From CAZSMK01 sp964608095 (lineage in GTDB: Bacteria > Sumerlaeota > Sumerlaeia > MWCT01 > JAGHBZ01), in contig CAZSMK010000011.1 in assembly GCA_964608095.1 (NCBI GenBank), forward strand, positions 1 to 64,000: a DNA stretch of 64,000 nucleotides, given 5' to 3'. Of this stretch, positions 1 through 8,801 are shown in pieces. The translations under genes and the position numbers were made by a program. Within the stretch, counting starts at the first letter, position 1; each line of letters begins with the position of its first letter. The notes beneath the pieces were generated by a model, which did no database searches, had not been told where the DNA came from, and was given only the letters and a program-made list of their open reading frames with translations.

Positions 1-250
1 TTTTGAAATTCGTAGGGAGGAAGGTGATCCATAATTTGTGAAAAAACTGTTTTGCCTGAGTTCATAATCTTCCCTCTCATTAGGAGATATAAGAGGATGG
101 CTTCTCAGGCTATACGATTTCAAATCGACTAAACTTACAAAGGAGATCTTTGCCTTTATTTTACTTGCTTTTAGCATATTTCTCGTTCTAACGTTGGGAC
201 ACTAATGATATTAGATAATTTTTATATAATGAGGCTTTAATATATTCACT

Positions 251-550
251 ATGACTCCTACGGTAAATAATATAACCCCTGCACAAAAATTGGTAACCCC
301 CCTTAAAGCTCTTTCTCATCCTGCACGCCTCAGTATTGTTGACGCACTGCTTAAACATCCTCAATGTGTTACGGAGTTGCTTACAACAACATGTATTTCT
401 CAACCTCGCATATCACAACACTTGAAACTCCTCAAAGAGGCGGGAATTGTCGAGGTTCAAAGGGATGGAACAAGGCGATATTATTTTCTTCTAAAACCTC
501 AAGAAATCAAAAAATTTCTGCAAAGCTTGAGTAAGATAAACAAAACTTAA
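251..550 (+). CDS. ArsR-family winged-helix transcriptional regulator
   Basis: A 99-residue protein of the usual ArsR/SmtB length. It has the family opening (LKALSHPARLSIVDALL, about residues 18-34), the recognition helix (SQPRISQHLKLLKEAGIV) and the beta-wing ending RRYYFLL. Two cysteines, in HPQCV and in TTTC, lie in and just before the recognition-helix region, where ArsR-type metalloid sensors carry their Cys ligands. The spacing differs from the classical ELCVCDL box, so a thiol or redox effector is equally possible. A TATAAT-like -10 hexamer lies at 225-230; no convincing -35 was found. The next intact gene is a thioredoxin 250 bp downstream, so redox control of that gene is a reasonable inference. 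The family call is secure; the effector is unknown. Confidence 0.9.
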   Translation: MTPTVNNITPAQKLVTPLKALSHPARLSIVDALLKHPQCVTELLTTTCISQPRISQHLKLLKEAGIVEVQRDGTRRYYFLLKPQEIKKFLQSLSKINKT

Positions 551-611
551 CAGCCAAAAGAACGGATTCCGGAGAGGAAAATTTACAAATTATGAGTCTT
601 TTAGAGGGGGA

Positions 612-755
612 ATGAAGGGAGATTTATTCTGTGCAATCAAAGACTGCAAAGGAAAGTGAAGGCATGGCGCGTGCTCTTAACCACCCAACCACTTAGCGGT
701 TATATAGGTATATGGGATAATAATCGGAATCTTGATCGCCTGCTCTTTTGAATAA
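612..755 (+). pseudogene. Possible eroded small membrane protein (DUF6132-like)
   Basis: One reading frame starts at ATG 612 after a GAGGGGG ribosome site and gives MKGDLFCAIKDCKGK, then meets stops at 657, 678 and 705. Past those stops the same frame still reads like protein: HGACS, then PPNHLAVI, then VYGIIIGILIACSFE, ending at 753-755. The pattern of cysteines, a GAC motif, an N-P-like turn and a YGxxxG membrane helix recalls the small DUF6132-type proteins that can sit near thioredoxins. Three in-frame stops mean it cannot be made whole as read here. The resemblance may be chance in so short a stretch. Confidence 0.25.
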
Positions 756-802
756 TAATATTTCATCGAACATGTATACAAAAGTCCTGGGAGGAACCTA
801 TC

Positions 803-1177
803 ATGACCAATGTTCCTATTACGGGAGAAATAATCAAAGTAATGTCAGAAGAAGATTTTGAGAAAATACTTAAGACATCGGATGTCCCGATTTTAGTGGA
901 CTTTTGGGCGGCGTGGTGTGGTCCATGTCTTATGCAAAACCCGGTTCTTAATGATCTTGCTAAAGTTATTCAGGATAAAGGAATTGTAGTCAATGTCGAT
1001 GTAGAAAAACTCAGAACATTGCGTGATAAATTCAACGTAATAGGTATACCGACCCTCATTTTGTTCAGGGATGGCAAAGAAGTAAAAAGGCATGAAGGTT
1101 TCCAACCGCTGAATGTTTTAAAAGAAGATTTTTCAACTGGCTCAAACCCGGAAAATCGTTACCCTGATAGCGCTTAA
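803..1177 (+). CDS. Thioredoxin-like protein
   Basis: A 124-residue cytoplasmic thioredoxin-fold protein. The canonical active site WCGPC is intact (Cys39 and Cys42), preceded by VDFWA, and the cis-proline loop is GIPTLILF near residue 84. It would reduce disulfides using a thioredoxin reductase, which is not encoded nearby. GGGAGG lies 8 bases upstream of the ATG and supports this start. The residue after the CGPC motif (L) and the proline-poor C-terminal tail differ from housekeeping TrxA, so it is probably an accessory thioredoxin. It follows an ArsR regulator and possibly the wreck of a small membrane gene, which suggests a redox or sulfur island. Confidence 0.9.
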   Translation: MTNVPITGEIIKVMSEEDFEKILKTSDVPILVDFWAAWCGPCLMQNPVLNDLAKVIQDKGIVVNVDVEKLRTLRDKFNVIGIPTLILFRDGKEVKRHEGFQPLNVLKEDFSTGSNPENRYPDSA

Positions 1178-1212
1178 AACTGTCCCCTCAAATCTATAAC
1201 CGTGAGGTGCGA

Positions 1213-3606
1213 TTATCTTTTTTTGATCACTCGAATACACGCATCAACTACATCCGGGTCATAGCGGGTTCCCCTATTTTTGACAATTTCATCCAGGGCT
1301 TCTTGCAAAGTAAACGCCGGTCTATAAGGTCTATGCGTTCTCATGGTTTCCACAACGTCGGCGACGGCGATTATTCTGGCTTCAAGAAGTATCTCGTCTC
1401 CTTTTAGACCCAATGGATATCCTGAACCATCCATACGTTCGTGATGTTGAAGAATTATTTCTGCAACAGGCCAGGGGAATTCAATAGACTTAAGTATATC
1501 GTATCCCGCTTGGGCATGCACCTTGCAAATTTCATACTCGGTTTCGCTTATCTTTCCGGGCTTGCTCAAAATTTCTGCCGGGACGGATATCTTGCCGATA
1601 TCGTGAAGTACAGCGGCAAGTCTTATACCCTTTATCCGGTCCTCCGACAGGTTCATTTCCCGGGCTATTGCACAGGAAAGCTCAGCAACCCTTTGTTGGT
1701 GTCCCGCAGTATAGGGATCGCGCTTTTCGAGGGCAGATGAGAGAGATGTGGTCGTGGACTCAAGCAATCGTTGCACTTTTTGGTAACTTTTTCTCAACGA
1801 TTCCCCTGCTCGTTTTAGGCTTGATATATCTGTGCTCATACTCACAAGACCAACCGCCTTGCCTTTTGGATCAATTAAAGGCTTAATCGTTGTTTTTGTC
1901 CACCGTACTTTCCCCTTTTTATCCAGGACCGGCACTTCTCCGCTCCAGAGTCCTTTATTCTCGATGGAGCGCAGGACGCGCTTGAGAAATCCTCTTTGAT
2001 ATTCAGGGCTCACCAGTCTATCAATGGGAAGTCCAATAAGGGAATCAGGAATCAAGCCGTAATTTTTTGCTAACGCATCATTCGCATCTATAATGATTCC
2101 CTCTTGTGTGGTTATGATAACGGCTTCCTCGATATTGCTTACAACCAGAGCGTTCAGGTGACGTTCCTCCTGCGCCCATATGCGTTCCAGCGCCCCTGCA
2201 CAGTTATCCGCAAGGGCTTCCAGGAGGTCAAGATCACTTTTTTCATATACGTTGCTTTTATAACTTTGAATTGAAAGAATACCGATAGTTCTCTTACTCC
2301 GCCGTATGGGGACACCTAAAAGCGAACATGGCTTTTCAGAATTATTGATAAGAGATTCCTCTCCAGAATAGCTCTCCCCATTACCCGGGTTCTGTAATAT
2401 AAGGAGAGGTCCTTCTGTCAAAATTCGTTTCATCATTAGAGATGGTTTTCCTATGTTTTTGCTTTTTCCTCTTTTATGTACCCCGCCGATTGTGTCATAC
2501 GTCAGAATCGGAACCACTTTGTCTTCCTCTTCCATGTAAAGATAAAGTGAGGCGGCATCCCATCCAATCATAGAATCCGAAAATCCAAGGATAACTTCTG
2601 CGGCTTCTTCCGGTGAAGTCACACTGTTGAGTTGTTCGCCGAGTAAAAGAAACTCATCCTTGATTTTCTCAGCATACCGACGGGCTGTGATATCTTCTCC
2701 CGAGCTCAATGTACCTACAGGAATCCCCTCAGTATTGGTAAGCACACTATTGTGCCATGCAATGAGGCGTTCTCTCCCCGACCGGGTTACAACGGGATTT
2801 TCAAAATACTCGAAAGGTTCAATTTCTCTGCGCATAAGACGGTCGAAAGTTCCCTTGACGTTTTCTCTTATTTCAGGGGGGATAAATGTATCGAACCAAT
2901 TCTTTCCAATAATTTCCTGATCCTCAAAGCCGAGAATCTCACACCCTTTCTTATTGATCAGACCAACGTTTCCGTCTATATCAAGTACCACAAGAATGAC
3001 TCCTGCAACATTCAGATATTTTCGCACCCTGTTTCGCTCATCCCTGAGTTTTGATTCGGCTGTTTGCAGTTCATCAACGGACATGGCGAGAGATACCATG
3101 TCCGCAACCGACACGGCAAAGTCTTCTTCCTCCGATGTCCATTCTCGCAGGGAACCGATATGTTCATGGCAAACAATACCAATCATTTTACCGTGCAGAT
3201 GAATAGGAACATCCATCATCGAGGTTATCCCGTTGGGCTCGAGATAAGACTTGGTAAATTCGCGTGTGCGTGGGTTGTTGCGGGCATCGTTGACTGCAAG
3301 AATACGGTTCTCCTCGAGCGCCTTGAAATATCGAGGGAAATCGCTGGCTTTCAGACTTAATCCCTCCTCATGATTGTCGAAAGAAAGGAAATAAAGGTCC
3401 TTACAATAAATTTCTGAATGATCAGGACTGTATAACCATACGCTTACACGTTCAACGCTCAACGTCTTTGCATCTAATTCGATAATTTCCCGGAGAGAAT
3501 CGGAAAGATCGTGAAAATCCATTTTAGCAAGGGAAAGCAGCGCTGCATGATGTTTTAGCGTCTTTCTTGCAAACCTTCGTGCCTGTTCTGTCTTCTTTAT
3601 CGTCAT
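1213..3606 (-). CDS. GAF/PAS/GAF/PAS sensor with HD-GYP c-di-GMP phosphodiesterase domain
   Basis: A 797-residue soluble sensor-effector. Domains in order: GAF (about 25-165), PAS (190-310), GAF (325-485), PAS (490-605) and HD-GYP (625-795). The catalytic domain has HDIGK near residue 670 and the complete HHExxDGSGYP signature near 719, so it should be an active cyclic-di-GMP (or related dinucleotide) phosphodiesterase. There is no membrane segment, receiver or GGDEF domain, so input is probably cytoplasmic small molecules or redox state. It is transcribed alone and converges with the thioredoxin gene (35 bp between stops). Its upstream region carries one copy of the dispersed repeat (3731-3810) in sense orientation. 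A ligand cannot be read from the sequence. Confidence 0.92.
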   Translation of the reverse strand: MTIKKTEQARRFARKTLKHHAALLSLAKMDFHDLSDSLREIIELDAKTLSVERVSVWLYSPDHSEIYCKDLYFLSFDNHEEGLSLKASDFPRYFKALEENRILAVNDARNNPRTREFTKSYLEPNGITSMMDVPIHLHGKMIGIVCHEHIGSLREWTSEEEDFAVSVADMVSLAMSVDELQTAESKLRDERNRVRKYLNVAGVILVVLDIDGNVGLINKKGCEILGFEDQEIIGKNWFDTFIPPEIRENVKGTFDRLMRREIEPFEYFENPVVTRSGRERLIAWHNSVLTNTEGIPVGTLSSGEDITARRYAEKIKDEFLLLGEQLNSVTSPEEAAEVILGFSDSMIGWDAASLYLYMEEEDKVVPILTYDTIGGVHKRGKSKNIGKPSLMMKRILTEGPLLILQNPGNGESYSGEESLINNSEKPCSLLGVPIRRSKRTIGILSIQSYKSNVYEKSDLDLLEALADNCAGALERIWAQEERHLNALVVSNIEEAVIITTQEGIIIDANDALAKNYGLIPDSLIGLPIDRLVSPEYQRGFLKRVLRSIENKGLWSGEVPVLDKKGKVRWTKTTIKPLIDPKGKAVGLVSMSTDISSLKRAGESLRKSYQKVQRLLESTTTSLSSALEKRDPYTAGHQQRVAELSCAIAREMNLSEDRIKGIRLAAVLHDIGKISVPAEILSKPGKISETEYEICKVHAQAGYDILKSIEFPWPVAEIILQHHERMDGSGYPLGLKGDEILLEARIIAVADVVETMRTHRPYRPAFTLQEALDEIVKNRGTRYDPDVVDACIRVIKKR

Positions 3607-3730
3607 CGTATTTATTTATCTAGCTCTTCAGAATGCCCATTACATGGGTGCTTCACCGAAATGGGTTTAAACACATAATGTGCTCATAAGACGAAATAGT
3701 CAACATTATTCACCGCAAACGGGCACGCTT

Positions 3731-3810
3731 CTGTCCGATCCGACCAATCCGTCCAATCAGTCCGATGCAAAAACTGAGAAGAGACGATTCGCTGAAAAGG
3801 TTCTCATGGA
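3731..3810 (-). repeat. Dispersed upstream repeat, copy A (core)
   Basis: Read on the minus strand this stretch matches two other places in the window (8660-8738 and 26962-27040) nearly base for base. Shared blocks include CGAATCGTCTCTTCTCAGTT and GGACGGATTGGTCGGAT. It lies in the 418-bp gap between the HD-GYP gene and csp, with its 3' end 124 bp before the HD-GYP start codon. Copy A has only the core and lacks the GGGGTCG(A/T)ACCTTAAAG 5' part seen in the other two. Between it and the csp terminator nothing else is evident. Confidence 0.85.
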
Positions 3811-3971
3811 GGGATAAAAAATAAAGGCGAAAAGAAAAAAACGCACCTTCCCTTTCTCTAATCATCGAATCACATAACGTGCTCGTGATCGCCTTTTAAA
3901 CAGAAAAGTGCGTTACGGGACTGTTCGTGTAATACGGGGATTAAAAAAGCCGCACTATCCCGACGTCCTTC

Positions 3972-4003
3972 AAAGAAAAGAGTCCCCGCAATTCATGGGA
4001 CTC
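3972..4003 (-). terminator. Rho-independent terminator of the cold-shock gene
   Basis: On the minus strand GAGTCCC and GGGGACTC form a 7-bp GC-rich stem with a 9-base loop, followed directly by TTTTCTTT. It begins 22 bases after the csp stop codon. Sequence, distance and orientation all fit an intrinsic terminator. Confidence 0.85.
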
Positions 4004-4024
4004 CTGTTTTGTCAAGACACTTTT

Positions 4025-4231
4025 TTAGGTAGCTGCCCGAACGTTTGTAGCTTCGGGACCCTTTCGACCCTGACCGGCTTCGTACTCTACCTTCTGTCCT
4101 TCATGAAGAGTTCTAAAACCTTCTCCTGTTATGTTTGAGTAGTGAACAAATAAATCTTCACCACCATCATCAGGAGCAATAAAACCATAACCCTTCTTCT
4201 CATTGAACCACTTTACTGTACCTGTAGCCAA
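4025..4231 (-). CDS. Cold-shock protein (CspA family), TTG start
   Basis: A 68-residue single cold-shock domain binding single-stranded RNA and DNA as an RNA chaperone. RNP1 is KGYGFI and RNP2 is DLFVHYSNI; the length is typical. The frame is open further upstream, but the family N terminus (ATGTVKWFNEKK) begins at a TTG at 4229-4231 with GGAGGAG 8 bases before it, which decides the start. It has its own promoter (4345-4374), a leader of roughly 105 bases as is usual for csp genes, and its own terminator. This makes it a stand-alone transcription unit downstream of the BaiN-like gene. Confidence 0.95.
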   Translation of the reverse strand: MATGTVKWFNEKKGYGFIAPDDGGEDLFVHYSNITGEGFRTLHEGQKVEYEAGQGRKGPEATNVRAAT

Positions 4232-4344
4232 AACTAACTCTCCTCCGGTCCCTTTACTTTTAAGGGACCATCTTGCAATTTTCCCTCTGGGTCTAACTAA
4301 GCATGTCCTGGAGGGATTCAGTACCATGCTCATAAAACATAGCG

Positions 4345-4374
4345 ATTAGACCAAAACCACTATTCTTATGTCAA
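4345..4374 (-). promoter_or_regulatory. Sigma-70-type promoter of the cold-shock gene
   Basis: On the minus strand a consensus -35 TTGACA (4369-4374) is separated by 18 bases from -10 TCTAAT (4345-4350, five of six consensus bases). Transcription would start near 4338 and give a leader of about 107 bases before the TTG start. Confidence 0.7.
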
Positions 4375-4439
4375 TAAAAACAATTTTATCGTAAGGAAAT
4401 TTTTTTATATCCCGGGTAGAAAAAGAATCAGGAAAGCAT

Positions 4440-5714
4440 TCAACCTGAAGCGGCTGAAGAGCCTGCAACCCAGCCGGTGGAAAACGCAGATTGTAAATTA
4501 TACCCCCCTGTCTCTGCGTCGATATCAAGTATCTCACCCGTGAAGTAGAGATTCCGAACCAGCCGGGAACACATGGTGTGAGGATCGACAGAACGCAACT
4601 CAACACCCCCGGCTGTTATCAACGCTTCATCAAAACTTCGGGATCCTGTTACGTTAATGCAAAATTCTTTGAGCCATTTACGGAGACGTTTTCGCTCGTC
4701 ACTCGTTATCTGGTTGACAATTCTATCCGACGGTATGCCTGTCATACGTATACATACCGGTATCAATTTTACAGGAAGCAATCCCCGAAGTAGTTTTCTA
4801 AAATGCGTTTTGGGGCTGGAGTTAATATCGCGAATAAGGCGTGCATCGAGCTTCTTATGATTCAGCGCCGGCTTGAGATCAATGACGAGTACCGGCTCTT
4901 TATCTTCAAGAATCGCATCAACGAAATGTTTGCTCAACGTCAAGATGATAGGTCCCGTAACACCGAAAGAAGTGAACTCCATCTCGCCAAACGCCTCCGC
5001 TCGTTTCTTACCCTCGATCGTCATTTTCGCTGACACATTCTTGAGTTTCAGACCTTCCAACTCAGAAGCGAGGTCACCGGCTGTTTCGAGTGGAACCAGG
5101 GCAGGACGAATCGGCACGATCGCATGCCCGACAGATTCCGCAAGACGGTACCCGTCGCCTGTCGAACCGGTAAGAGGATATGACGCGCCGCCGGTAGAAA
5201 GGATGATTGCGTCTGCTTTATATACCTTTCGAACAGGAGCATTCTTCCCAGAACGCTGTGGCAATACTTCCACACCCACTGCACAATCATTTTCAACAAT
5301 GAGTTTGTGGACGGGTGATTCTGTTATAATTCTCACACCGGCGTTTCTCACCCATTTAACCAGCGCATCGACGATCTCGGTCGCGTCGCCGCTGGCGGGA
5401 AAAACGCGTCCACCGCGTTCCCGATCTACCTTCACACCCAGACGTTGAAAAAAGGTTATAAGATCTTCGTTGGAGAACTGGTAAAAAGCAGGTCGAATAA
5501 AGTGAGCGCCCCTCCCGTAATGTTTGAGAAATTGATCGATAGACGTGATGTTGGTGAGATTACATCGACCTTTACCCGTGATGCGTAGTTTTCGAGCGGG
5601 TCGATGCATTTTTTCGAGCAACAGTACCTCGGCGCCACACTCGGCTGCTTTCCCTGCTGCCATCAAACCCGAAGCGCCGGCGCCCACAACAATTATGCGT
5701 CGCCTTTCTGCCAT
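4440..5714 (-). CDS. BaiN/HI0933-family NAD(P)/FAD-dependent oxidoreductase
   Basis: A 424-residue flavoprotein of the HI0933/YhiN (BaiN) family. The N terminus has the FAD-binding GxGxxG fold (VVGAGASGLMAAGKAAECGAEVLLLEK, residues 9-35). The family motif KLRITGKGRCNLTN follows at about 42-56, with ITAGGVELRSVDPHTMCSR and the C-terminal LYFTGEILDIDAETGGYNLQSAFSTGWVAG flavin-contact region. Members are widespread and mostly uncharacterised; BaiN is linked to reduction of bile-acid intermediates, which need not be the substrate here. It is third in a minus-strand series after the phosphoesterase and lipoprotein genes, about 105 bp after the lipoprotein stop. The family is certain, the substrate unknown. 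Confidence 0.93.
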   Translation of the reverse strand: MAERRRIIVVGAGASGLMAAGKAAECGAEVLLLEKMHRPARKLRITGKGRCNLTNITSIDQFLKHYGRGAHFIRPAFYQFSNEDLITFFQRLGVKVDRERGGRVFPASGDATEIVDALVKWVRNAGVRIITESPVHKLIVENDCAVGVEVLPQRSGKNAPVRKVYKADAIILSTGGASYPLTGSTGDGYRLAESVGHAIVPIRPALVPLETAGDLASELEGLKLKNVSAKMTIEGKKRAEAFGEMEFTSFGVTGPIILTLSKHFVDAILEDKEPVLVIDLKPALNHKKLDARLIRDINSSPKTHFRKLLRGLLPVKLIPVCIRMTGIPSDRIVNQITSDERKRLRKWLKEFCINVTGSRSFDEALITAGGVELRSVDPHTMCSRLVRNLYFTGEILDIDAETGGYNLQSAFSTGWVAGSSAASG

Positions 5715-5819
5715 CTGAGAGTTCTATAATGCAAGAGACTGAATGAGAATTACAACGTTTTTTGCGAAAATTCAATGCCACAAAAGATATGTTTCTGAAA
5801 TGCTTTTAATCAAGAAGTC

Positions 5820-6761
5820 TTATTCGTAATCCGGGAGGCAGCGGCGGATGATGACAGGACCACCTTCAGCGAAGATCGTAAGCGCCTCTTTGACCGGTAT
5901 AGGTTGTCCGCCACGTGGTGGCACTACCCACCCGCCGGATTCGAGATAATATAATTCACCCTTGATTTCGACAATGAGCCCAAAATGTCCTGATCTACCT
6001 GCAAGGTCGCCGGCTTGCATTTTACTAATATCTTCTTCCGACGGGGTGGTTCCCTGTTCGATATAAACAATCTCACGACCGAGCTGCGCCATCTCCGATG
6101 AGTCTACCCTGTACCGGTTACTGGTTCCTCCCCTACCGCCTTTATCTTGAATGTTGTGCTTCCGGCAATAGAGTTCGAATCCCCTCGAGGAAAACAATGC
6201 TTCATCATCTCCGGGTTGAAATAGACGGTAATATACGGCTAATTCATAAGGTGCAGATGCGTAACCGGAACAGTCGAGACCGTAGCGATACTTACAACGT
6301 ATACCTTCTTCTTGGGGATCGTCCAGATCGAGAATATCCCCGCCCCACCGAAAAAAACCGCCGTTATAGGTATCCACACCAAAATGCATCCTATACAGTT
6401 CATACACCAGGAGAGCCAGAGTGTTAATGGTTTCTGCTGGATGTGTACGTGATAAATCATCGAGGTACGGTTCGATTACGGGTGTTATAACTTCTTCAAG
6501 AAAAGCGGTATTGTCTGTCACGTATCCGGAAACTTTTGTTCCATCCTCTTTGATGATGGTTTTCTTCTCGGCTTTAACATGGATATTGAACTTTTCTCTC
6601 TTTTCTCGGGTGACCTCAGGAATTGGTATGTCGTATCCCGAAGTTTTATACCATTCTGAAACAGTTGGAAGAGGCCTCATCAAGCTGCATGAAGATATTA
6701 AAAGTGTTGATAAAAAGAGAACTATCGGAAGGTAAAGAATCTTTCTATGCGCAGAGTTCAT
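5820..6761 (-). CDS. Lipoprotein with NlpC/P60-like cysteine-peptidase signature
   Basis: A 313-residue exported lipoprotein. The signal segment (LYLPIVLFLSTLLISSC) ends in a lipobox with Cys25. The mature part has YGLDCSGYASAPYELAVYY near residue 162 and SGHFGLIVEI near 258. These have the Cys-then-His order and local context of NlpC/P60 or CHAP amidases (DCSGF ... GHVGIY), suggesting peptidoglycan or peptide amide cleavage in the periplasm. The remainder (GGFFRWGGDILDLDDP) matches no family I recognise, and the fold assignment rests on these two motifs. It starts 34 bp after the upstream phosphoesterase stop, so the two are probably co-transcribed. Confidence 0.7.
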   Translation of the reverse strand: MNSAHRKILYLPIVLFLSTLLISSCSLMRPLPTVSEWYKTSGYDIPIPEVTREKREKFNIHVKAEKKTIIKEDGTKVSGYVTDNTAFLEEVITPVIEPYLDDLSRTHPAETINTLALLVYELYRMHFGVDTYNGGFFRWGGDILDLDDPQEEGIRCKYRYGLDCSGYASAPYELAVYYRLFQPGDDEALFSSRGFELYCRKHNIQDKGGRGGTSNRYRVDSSEMAQLGREIVYIEQGTTPSEEDISKMQAGDLAGRSGHFGLIVEIKGELYYLESGGWVVPPRGGQPIPVKEALTIFAEGGPVIIRRCLPDYE

Positions 6762-6795
6762 GAAATGTTCTCCTTATAGATCATACCGGACATAA

Positions 6796-8565
6796 TCATT
6801 GAAAGTTGAGGATGCCGAAAAGTTGAGGTTGAGCAGGCCAGCCACGCATTCGAGACCACTCGGATATAGAAGGGTCCGCCTGTGTTCTACCGCGCCTTAT
6901 GTTGAGCCCCCATACGCTGCCCGCACCCGGCGGCTTCACGTCCAACTCCGTATATGGGATTTTGAATTCCGCGCTCCAGTAATCATCGCCCACGTATGTC
7001 TTCACATCAAACGTTACGGTAAAATAACCTTTCGGTCCGCGACAGAACGTTGTCCCTTTCGGGTTTACTGAAAAACGATAAAATGTTGTCATGGTTCGTC
7101 CGGGATCGATATACACCTCGTAACAATCGTCCGCAAACACCAGCGGGAACTCGCCATGGGCTAATGCCACAAGCCCCACAGGATTGGGTTCCTCTCCTTT
7201 TATTCCCACATAAATATTCTCCGTGTCATAGAGAACTTTAACTAATGTATCCTGCGATGCGGGTGTACCTTCTTTGTCCAGGAACAGGCTTTCGATTGCA
7301 GGGACGTCTTCCCAGACCTTTTTATCCAATGAGCCGTCGAACAATAATGTTTCCTTTAAAGGGACAGCCGTAGTTTCTGGTGGGTAAAAAAGATGAAACT
7401 TGTGTTGTAGAATAGTCTCGTAACCTGCGCTGTTTATGTAAGGAGACTCAACTTGAAGTCGCGGTAAGTCAGACCTTGTATATATACCCTGAGGGCCTGA
7501 AAGCGTAAACCTGATATTTTTCTTCAAGCCTGGCTCTATAGTGACCGTTGTTGCACGGGGATCAAACGACCATCTAAAGTCATGCGTTTTCCATTTGAGC
7601 GTATACTCGCGTGCTTCATTGGTTCTGTTGTTCAACGGTACTTCGAGTGTCGTCTGAATCGGTGCATCCTTCGTGTTAGGTATTATGAGCATTCCGTCGT
7701 TTTCAATATAGCTTCGGGATCGCAGGTATTCGCCATGCGAAACTACTTCGGGAGCGAATATACCGTCGTCGGTCTTCACGGCATAACTGATGTTGTCATC
7801 GCAGACTGTAACATACAGTATCTGGTATGCATAACCGGTAAAAAGATTATCACACGGAATCGTCCCGGATGAATTCAACGAAAAATAATGAATCCCATCC
7901 CTTACGAGATGATCGAAGATATGATAATGACCTGTAAAAACAGCATGAACCGGATACTTTGTAAAGAGTCCATGAAAAGGCTCCCAATCGAAGTTGCTGT
8001 TTAAATACAAGGGAGAATGGAACGTAATAAAGATATGCTCCGCGTTTTGATGCTCTTCTAAATCCTTCTTGAGCCATGTCACCTCTTCGTCAGGCATCGT
8101 GTCGTGTCGGGCATGGAGCGACGTGTTGAGAAATACGAAATGCGTTCCCTCGTAATCGACCGAATAATATAACCTGTCATTACCCCATATCTCCTGGTAA
8201 ATCGTTTCTGTTTCAGTCGTGGTTATATCATGATTTCCCACGACGGGATAAAAAGGCATGGTGAGCGGCTCTATATGTTCCTTGAATCTGTCCCATTGTT
8301 GCAATAATTTTCCTCGTTGGTAGGTGTAGCCCGTTATCATGTCGCCGACGTGAAGAACAAGGCAGGGTTTGAGAAGTTCAGTTTCGCGTACGATGCGTTC
8401 AAAAACGTCCTCGTTCTCGAGCTGGCTATCGCCAAGAACAACGAAGTTGAATTTGGTCTCCGCCCCAATATGAAAACAGATGATGAATACAAGAGAGGTA
8501 ACAATCGCAATGAGGAATTTCTTTATAACCAATGGTAAATGCCCTTTCACTGTGAATAAAAACAC
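6796..8565 (-). CDS. Exported metallophosphoesterase with C-terminal CBM9-like domain
   Basis: A 589-residue protein with an N-terminal signal or anchor (FLIAIVTSLVFIICFHIG). The calcineurin-like phosphoesterase domain (about 33-270) shows the metal-binding series GDSQ, HVGDM, GNHD, FHSP and GHYH, so both metal sites look complete. A linker beta-sandwich follows. The C-terminal part (about 410-589; FDGSLDKKVWEDVPAI through WSAEFKIPYTEL to WGLNIRR) has the pattern of family-9 carbohydrate-binding or DOMON-like domains. It probably dephosphorylates a surface or extracellular substrate held by the sugar-binding domain; the substrate is not inferable. It is the first gene of a series with the lipoprotein and BaiN-like genes. 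Confidence 0.85.
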   Translation of the reverse strand: MFLFTVKGHLPLVIKKFLIAIVTSLVFIICFHIGAETKFNFVVLGDSQLENEDVFERIVRETELLKPCLVLHVGDMITGYTYQRGKLLQQWDRFKEHIEPLTMPFYPVVGNHDITTTETETIYQEIWGNDRLYYSVDYEGTHFVFLNTSLHARHDTMPDEEVTWLKKDLEEHQNAEHIFITFHSPLYLNSNFDWEPFHGLFTKYPVHAVFTGHYHIFDHLVRDGIHYFSLNSSGTIPCDNLFTGYAYQILYVTVCDDNISYAVKTDDGIFAPEVVSHGEYLRSRSYIENDGMLIIPNTKDAPIQTTLEVPLNNRTNEAREYTLKWKTHDFRWSFDPRATTVTIEPGLKKNIRFTLSGPQGIYTRSDLPRLQVESPYINSAGYETILQHKFHLFYPPETTAVPLKETLLFDGSLDKKVWEDVPAIESLFLDKEGTPASQDTLVKVLYDTENIYVGIKGEEPNPVGLVALAHGEFPLVFADDCYEVYIDPGRTMTTFYRFSVNPKGTTFCRGPKGYFTVTFDVKTYVGDDYWSAEFKIPYTELDVKPPGAGSVWGLNIRRGRTQADPSISEWSRMRGWPAQPQLFGILNFQ

Positions 8566-8612
8566 GACTCTGAATGTATCGTCCCCTGAATCCTAATGCA
8601 ACCATAAATTCA

Positions 8613-8755
8613 GGGGTCGTACCTTAAAGTTTGCACTTCTTTTCAGATTTTTCTTCGCCTCATGTGAACTTTTTAAGCGAATCGTCTCTTCTCAGTTTTT
8701 TCATCGGACTGTTTGGACGGATTGGTCGGATCCGACAGATAATGAGAGAAGAACA
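8613..8755 (+). repeat. Dispersed upstream repeat, copy B (full length)
   Basis: Nearly the same sequence as 26914-27059 over about 145 bp; the 8660-8738 core also matches copy A. It begins GGGGTCGTACCTTAAAG and includes ACTTCTTTTCAG, CGAATCGTCTCTTCTCAGTT and GGACGGATTGGTCGGAT. A 9-bp inverted repeat (CCCCTGAAT at 8583-8591, ATTCAGGGG at 8608-8616) brackets its 5' edge. It ends about 90 bp before the ArsR start at 8845. No ORF lies inside. Confidence 0.88.
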
Positions 8756-8801
8756 CACTTTAGCGAAACGCTCAAAAAGATGAAAAAGGTGGATTAAAGT
8801 A

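Noticed and set aside
4873..5448. A 191-codon frame opposite the BaiN-like gene
   Set aside because: Antisense to a gene with strong family motifs; low-complexity Ser/Thr/Pro composition and no start signal.
6165..6195. A tRNA T-arm-like string (AGTTCGAATCCCCT) at about 6172
   Set aside because: It lies within the coding sequence of the lipoprotein, and no acceptor, D or anticodon arms can be placed around it.
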